DNA from: Phoronis australis
Lineage: Eukaryota > Phoronida > Phoronidae
Direction: 5' to 3'
DNA length: 64,000 nucleotides
NCBI GenBank assembly: GCA_002633005.1
Contig: NMRA01000084.1
Location: 45,072 to 109,071, forward strand
The notes below the pieces were generated by a model. It worked only from the letters and a program-made list of their open reading frames with translations. It was not told where the DNA came from and ran no database searches. The position numbers and the translations under genes are program-made. Of this stretch, positions 62,801 through 64,000 are shown piece by piece (position 1 is the stretch's first letter; each line of letters starts with the position of its first letter).

Positions 62801-63022
62801 TTGCCTGAAATGGGAAGTGTGGTATTGAAATGGCAGGTGCTGTTTTTGTCTGTGTTTACAGTTGTCACGTGGTGTAGTTGTGAATTGTTTGTTTTGTAGA
62901 AAACGTGCTGACGAAGAATACAGACGAAAGGAAGACGTACGCAATAAGAACGAAATTGACGAACGGCGACGCGCAGAGCTAGCCACCATGGATACAATGC
63001 AGCCCCCTCTTGTGTCCAAAAA
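44848..63022 (+). CDS. INVS: Inversin (nephrocystin-2), exons for residues 1-644, 3' end beyond window
   Basis: Fourteen exons join in frame into about 644 residues that closely follow vertebrate inversin. The protein is an ankyrin-repeat scaffold of the ciliary inversin compartment that also modulates Wnt/planar cell polarity signalling. Diagnostic blocks include DQFGRTSLMFCVLGDRLDCA, GEIDDQDKNKRTALHWSA, DSNIGIPDIEGKTPLHWAA, INWQDYEGRTALHLAVADGN, LFRACEMGHTDVVQTLI and YTPLDYALMGEHHDV. Ankyrin repeats span roughly residues 30-560, then an IQ motif at 572-585 and a basic, charged helix. Splice joins: 44857-44892, 45747-45855, 47163-47329, 50167-50406, 50821-51021, 51497-51679, 52133-52304, 52892-53099, 54059-54139, 54630-54726, 55549-55655, 56705-56822, 62594-62685, 62900-63022. 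The C-terminal low-complexity half and second IQ motif lie outside. Orthology is very likely; the first exon is less certain. Confidence 0.95.
45747..45855 (+). CDS. INVS: INVS exon 2, first ankyrin repeat
   Basis: It encodes residues 13-48 ending HAAAINGDRSVLAKLLV, equivalent to the first ankyrin helix of vertebrate inversin. Acceptor TTATAG, donor GTAAGT; ends in phase 1. Confidence 0.88.
46306..46534 (+). mobile_element. SINE with tRNA-like head, in INVS intron 2
   Basis: A perfect B-box-like T arm, GTGGG-TTCGAGT-CCCAC, lies at 46352-46368, with an A-box-like TGGCCTAGTG at 46312-46321. This is the arrangement of a Pol III promoter derived from a tRNA. The acceptor stem is not properly placed, so this is not a working tRNA gene. 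The 3' body matches the truncated copy at 15297-15410. Target duplications were not identified here. Confidence 0.7.
47163..47329 (+). CDS. INVS: INVS exon 3, ankyrin repeats 2-3
   Basis: It encodes residues 49-104 including DQFGRTSLMFCVLGDRLDCA and GGRTALHWSAHK, the most recognisable N-terminal block of the family. Acceptor TTTCCAG, donor GTAAGT; enters in phase 1 and leaves in phase 0. Confidence 0.95.
47430..49255. repeat. Diverged tandem array of ~175-bp units in INVS intron 3
   Basis: Unit starts resembling GTTTCCAGATNATANNNAGA recur at about 47625, 47801, 47921 and 48094. Each is followed by ATTTCAATGAAACTTGA-like, CGACTACTGCA-like and GGCCTCTACAAGG-like blocks; one unit is internally deleted. 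A more distant unit may precede them from about 47480. The last unit is split by the insertion at 48174-49134 and resumes with TGGTGGCAATGGGCAAACAC. The units are non-coding and quite diverged, so the array is old. Confidence 0.65.
48174..49134. mobile_element. Insertion with GACCGGTCG-rich inverted ends
   Basis: The left end TTTTGTCTGACCGGTCG and right end CCGACCGGTCGGACAAAAA are inverted repeats. The right subterminal region also carries repeated GTCGTCGACC words. It interrupts the tandem array, whose unit continues on the other side. About 961 bp long without a transposase-like frame. A similar left end, TTTGTCCGACCACTCGG, occurs at 53529 in intron 8. Confidence 0.65.
50167..50406 (+). CDS. 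INVS: INVS exon 4, ankyrin repeats; GC splice donor
   Basis: It encodes residues 105-184, from GNLRCLKLLLSKGSNW to EHIKMLIKQ. The exon must end at 50406 to join DSNIGIPDIEG of exon 5 in frame. The intron then begins GCATGT rather than GT. The nearest GT, four bases on, would break the frame. Confidence 0.93.
50821..51021 (+). CDS. INVS: INVS exon 5, ankyrin repeats
   Basis: It encodes residues 185-251, DSNIGIPDIEGKTPLHWAAS through INWQDYEGRTALHLAVADGN. Acceptor TTGTTACAG, donor GTGAGA; both junctions phase 0. Confidence 0.95.
51497..51679 (+). CDS. INVS: INVS exon 6, ankyrin repeats
   Basis: It encodes residues 252-312 with NMFRTPLHWAAVLGHSNIVN and DSNGATPLHYAAQNNYA. Acceptor TTTCAG, donor GTACGT; phase 0 at both ends. 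Confidence 0.95.
52133..52304 (+). CDS. INVS: INVS exon 7, ankyrin repeat
   Basis: It encodes residues 313-369 with DLEGRTAFMWAAGKGADDVI and DKNGGQ. The vertebrate GGTALH motif is GGQALH here across the exon 7/8 junction. Acceptor ATCACAG, donor GTAGGC; leaves in phase 1. Confidence 0.93.
52892..53099 (+). CDS. INVS: INVS exon 8, ankyrin repeats
   Basis: It encodes residues 370-438 with LHAAALSGHASTVKLLLDN and ALFRACEMGHTDVVQTLIDY. Acceptor ATTTCAG, donor GTAAGG; leaves in phase 2, splitting a tryptophan codon. Confidence 0.95.
53527..53830. repeat. Probable relative of the GACCGGTCG insertion, INVS intron 8
   Basis: Its start, TTTGTCCGACCACTCGG followed by GTTGTTGACTGGTGGCC, parallels the left end of the element at 48174. 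GACCAGTCGGCC near 53764 may belong to its other end. Boundaries are unclear. Confidence 0.4.
54059..54139 (+). CDS. INVS: INVS exon 9, ankyrin repeat
   Basis: It encodes residues 439-465, AGLGGHAYICQILIKYGIDP NVRDTS, joined as W-AGLGG across the junction. Acceptor CTTTTAG, donor GTGAGT; leaves in phase 2. Confidence 0.92.
54630..54726 (+). CDS. INVS: INVS exon 10, ankyrin repeat
   Basis: It encodes residues 466-498, GRTPLQCAAYGGYVNCMSVL through NAQDNE, nearly identical to the vertebrate block. Acceptor GTTACAG, donor GTGAGT; leaves in phase 0. Confidence 0.95.
55549..55655 (+). CDS. INVS: INVS exon 11, last full ankyrin repeat and D-box region
   Basis: It encodes residues 499-533 starting GMTALHWSCSKGHLDAVKLL. 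In vertebrate inversin the equivalent segment reads GRTALHWSC and is reported as the first destruction box; here the arginine is methionine. Acceptor TTCTTCAG, donor GTGAGT; leaves in phase 2. Confidence 0.95.
56705..56822 (+). CDS. INVS: INVS exon 12, terminal ankyrin segment and start of IQ motif
   Basis: It encodes residues 534-573, YTPLDYALMGEHHDVAQFL through SINGIQDIAAGKIQ. The exon ends exactly after the IQ dipeptide of the calmodulin-binding motif. Acceptor ATTGCAG, donor GTACTT; leaves in phase 0. Confidence 0.95.
56823..62593 (+). other. INVS intron 12, 5.8 kb
   Basis: This is the longest intron in the visible part of the gene. No additional exon is needed, because exons 12 and 13 join directly within the IQ motif in phase 0. 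It contains AT-rich sequence and several small open frames without domain motifs. Confidence 0.75.
62594..62685 (+). CDS. INVS: INVS exon 13, IQ motif and basic helix
   Basis: It encodes residues 574-603, SKFRGFRVRKTFLERKKLLM then KHEQLRKDAA. With the preceding IQ it completes IQxxxRGxxxRxxF, a textbook calmodulin-binding IQ motif. Acceptor ATTTCAG, donor GTAAGT; leaves in phase 2. Confidence 0.95.
62900..63022 (+). CDS. INVS: INVS exon 14, charged region
   Basis: It encodes residues 604-644, beginning KKRADEEYRRKEDVRNKNEI, a Lys/Arg/Glu-rich predicted helix like the one following the IQ motif in vertebrates, then DTMQPPLVSK. Acceptor TTTTGTAG, donor GTGAGT; leaves in phase 2, so the gene continues beyond. 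Confidence 0.85.
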
Positions 63023-63207
63023 GTGAGTGACCATTTGTTTCTCCGCTTCTTAATGCATCGTTTCACAGAATATTTCATCAATTGTTTTATGGATTAGGTA
63101 ATGATTTGACACCTGTTCCGAGGAATTTTTTTTTCTCGAGTGTTGTATGCATTTGATTAAATATTCATGTCTTCAGAGGTGCATTTTATATAACTTTGTT
63201 TTGGTTA

Positions 63208-63648
63208 TACCAGGGTTTTCCGCAGATGAGCCCACCCATTGAAACACCCATGGACATTTTTTTGGAAAATTATGAAATATACGCCCATGTGCATTTATTT
63301 GGTGTTACAACATGTGGTGTCAAGTGTCCAGACAGTGGGATGTTTATTTGGAAATTTTCGTCTTAAAAGCCAACTTAGCGTCAACTTTTTGTCACAAAGT
63401 CAGTTCTGTGGAGCATTTATCATGATTAAAACGAACAAGGCATTGGCAAACTATGCATTTATTAACAAAAAATTTAAAAATTCAGATTTAAGTTAAAGAT
63501 TGTCAAGTAAAGCAAAACTATGACTTTCTGTATACATGTCCCATTTTCCGAACAAATGCCTGGGCGTTGATTTGGAGTTGTTAAAACACCTGAAAATTCT
63601 CATTTTCCGAATACATGCCCATGGGCATATCTACGGAAATTCCCTGTA
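63208..63648. mobile_element. Inverted-repeat element with TACCAGGGTTTTCC ends, INVS intron 14
   Basis: The left end TACCAGGGTTTTCCGCAGAT and the reverse complement of the right end, TACAGGGAATTTCCGTAGAT, are inverted repeats. Internal GGTGTTACAAC, GGTGTCAAG, CAGTTCTGTGGAGCATTTAT and CATTTATTAAC blocks match the copy at 39361-39722. The 441-bp element has no transposase-like frame. Confidence 0.75.
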
Positions 63649-64000
63649 AATGTTTGAGATCAAATACATTGTTGCCTGTTTAGGTGAATAACTCTGTAGT
63701 AATTTTGGTACGTGTTAGAAAGTTTCATTCAAACAGATTCGTGAAATAGGCCTCTGGTGTTGCAAGTTAGCGTTCCCTGGATTTACTCCTAGCCTTTAGT
63801 GAAGCAGTCGTCAGTGATAGGTAATGTTGTGTTGCCGTTTCATGATTTTCAGGGATAACTAAGCCACTCTGACGAGACTGGGATCGAACTAAACTACCGA
63901 AAATGTAAATTGTTGTTTCTTGTTCTACTTTCATACCTCTGGCTTTACGCGTTGACGAGTTAACTAACGGTGACTGGAAACCATCTTGGCTTCTTTTTGC
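63649..64000 (+). other. Remaining INVS intron 14 sequence
   Basis: No further inversin exon was recognised before the window ends. Confidence 0.5.

Noticed and set aside
63841-63870. Alternative terminal inversin exon after TTTTCAG at 63855
   Set aside because: Joined in phase it would add only three residues before a stop. With no supporting conservation this is more likely a chance acceptor.

Overview
The window is animal nuclear DNA. It carries a long, intron-rich gene with GT-AG splice sites, an intronless Golgi-type glycosyltransferase, and many decayed transposable elements. It has no operon, CRISPR or bacterial signature. Closely diverged tandem blocks joined at single N characters suggest a highly heterozygous genome. 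Together with repeat types common in marine invertebrates, this points to a non-vertebrate deuterostome such as a lancelet, hemichordate or echinoderm. That placement is an inference; no species is claimed.

Two genes are well supported. At 5119-6483 on the minus strand is an intronless 454-residue type II membrane protein of the beta-1,3-galactosyltransferase (GT31) family. From 44848 to 63022 on the plus strand lie 14 exons of inversin (INVS, also NPHP2). They encode the N-terminal ankyrin-repeat domain and the first IQ motif, about 644 residues. The C-terminal half lies beyond the window. Exon joins keep frame throughout, and one intron uses a GC-AG splice pair.

The remaining sequence is mostly intergenic and repeat-rich. 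From left to right: a broken Ty3/gypsy reverse transcriptase fragment at the left edge; a small inverted-repeat element near 4.05 kb; a 372-bp tandem duplication at 7.6-8.3 kb; a family of foldback elements (11.5, 12.3, 16.3, 16.6-19.3 and 40.7 kb), including one with arms of about 730 bp; the 3' part of a non-LTR retrotransposon at 13 kb ending in an assembly gap; a 5'-truncated SINE at 15.3 kb; copies of a G-rich inverted-repeat element at 20.0, 23.4, 33.5 and 34.2 kb; a TTAA-flanked element at 24.1-25.0 kb; a retroposed transcript tail with a 33-A tract and 12-bp target duplications at 31.9-32.1 kb; a 677-bp tandem duplication at 33.0-34.3 kb; a hAT-type MITE with an 8-bp target duplication at 37.1 kb; and palindromic elements at 39.8 and 41.3 kb.

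The inversin introns contain a SINE with a tRNA-like head, a diverged tandem array of about 175-bp units split by a roughly 960-bp insertion, and another inverted-repeat element after exon 14. The two genes have no evident functional link; one acts in the Golgi and the other at the cilium base and in Wnt signalling. No new multi-gene system was found. The most unusual structures are the large foldback element and its relatives.
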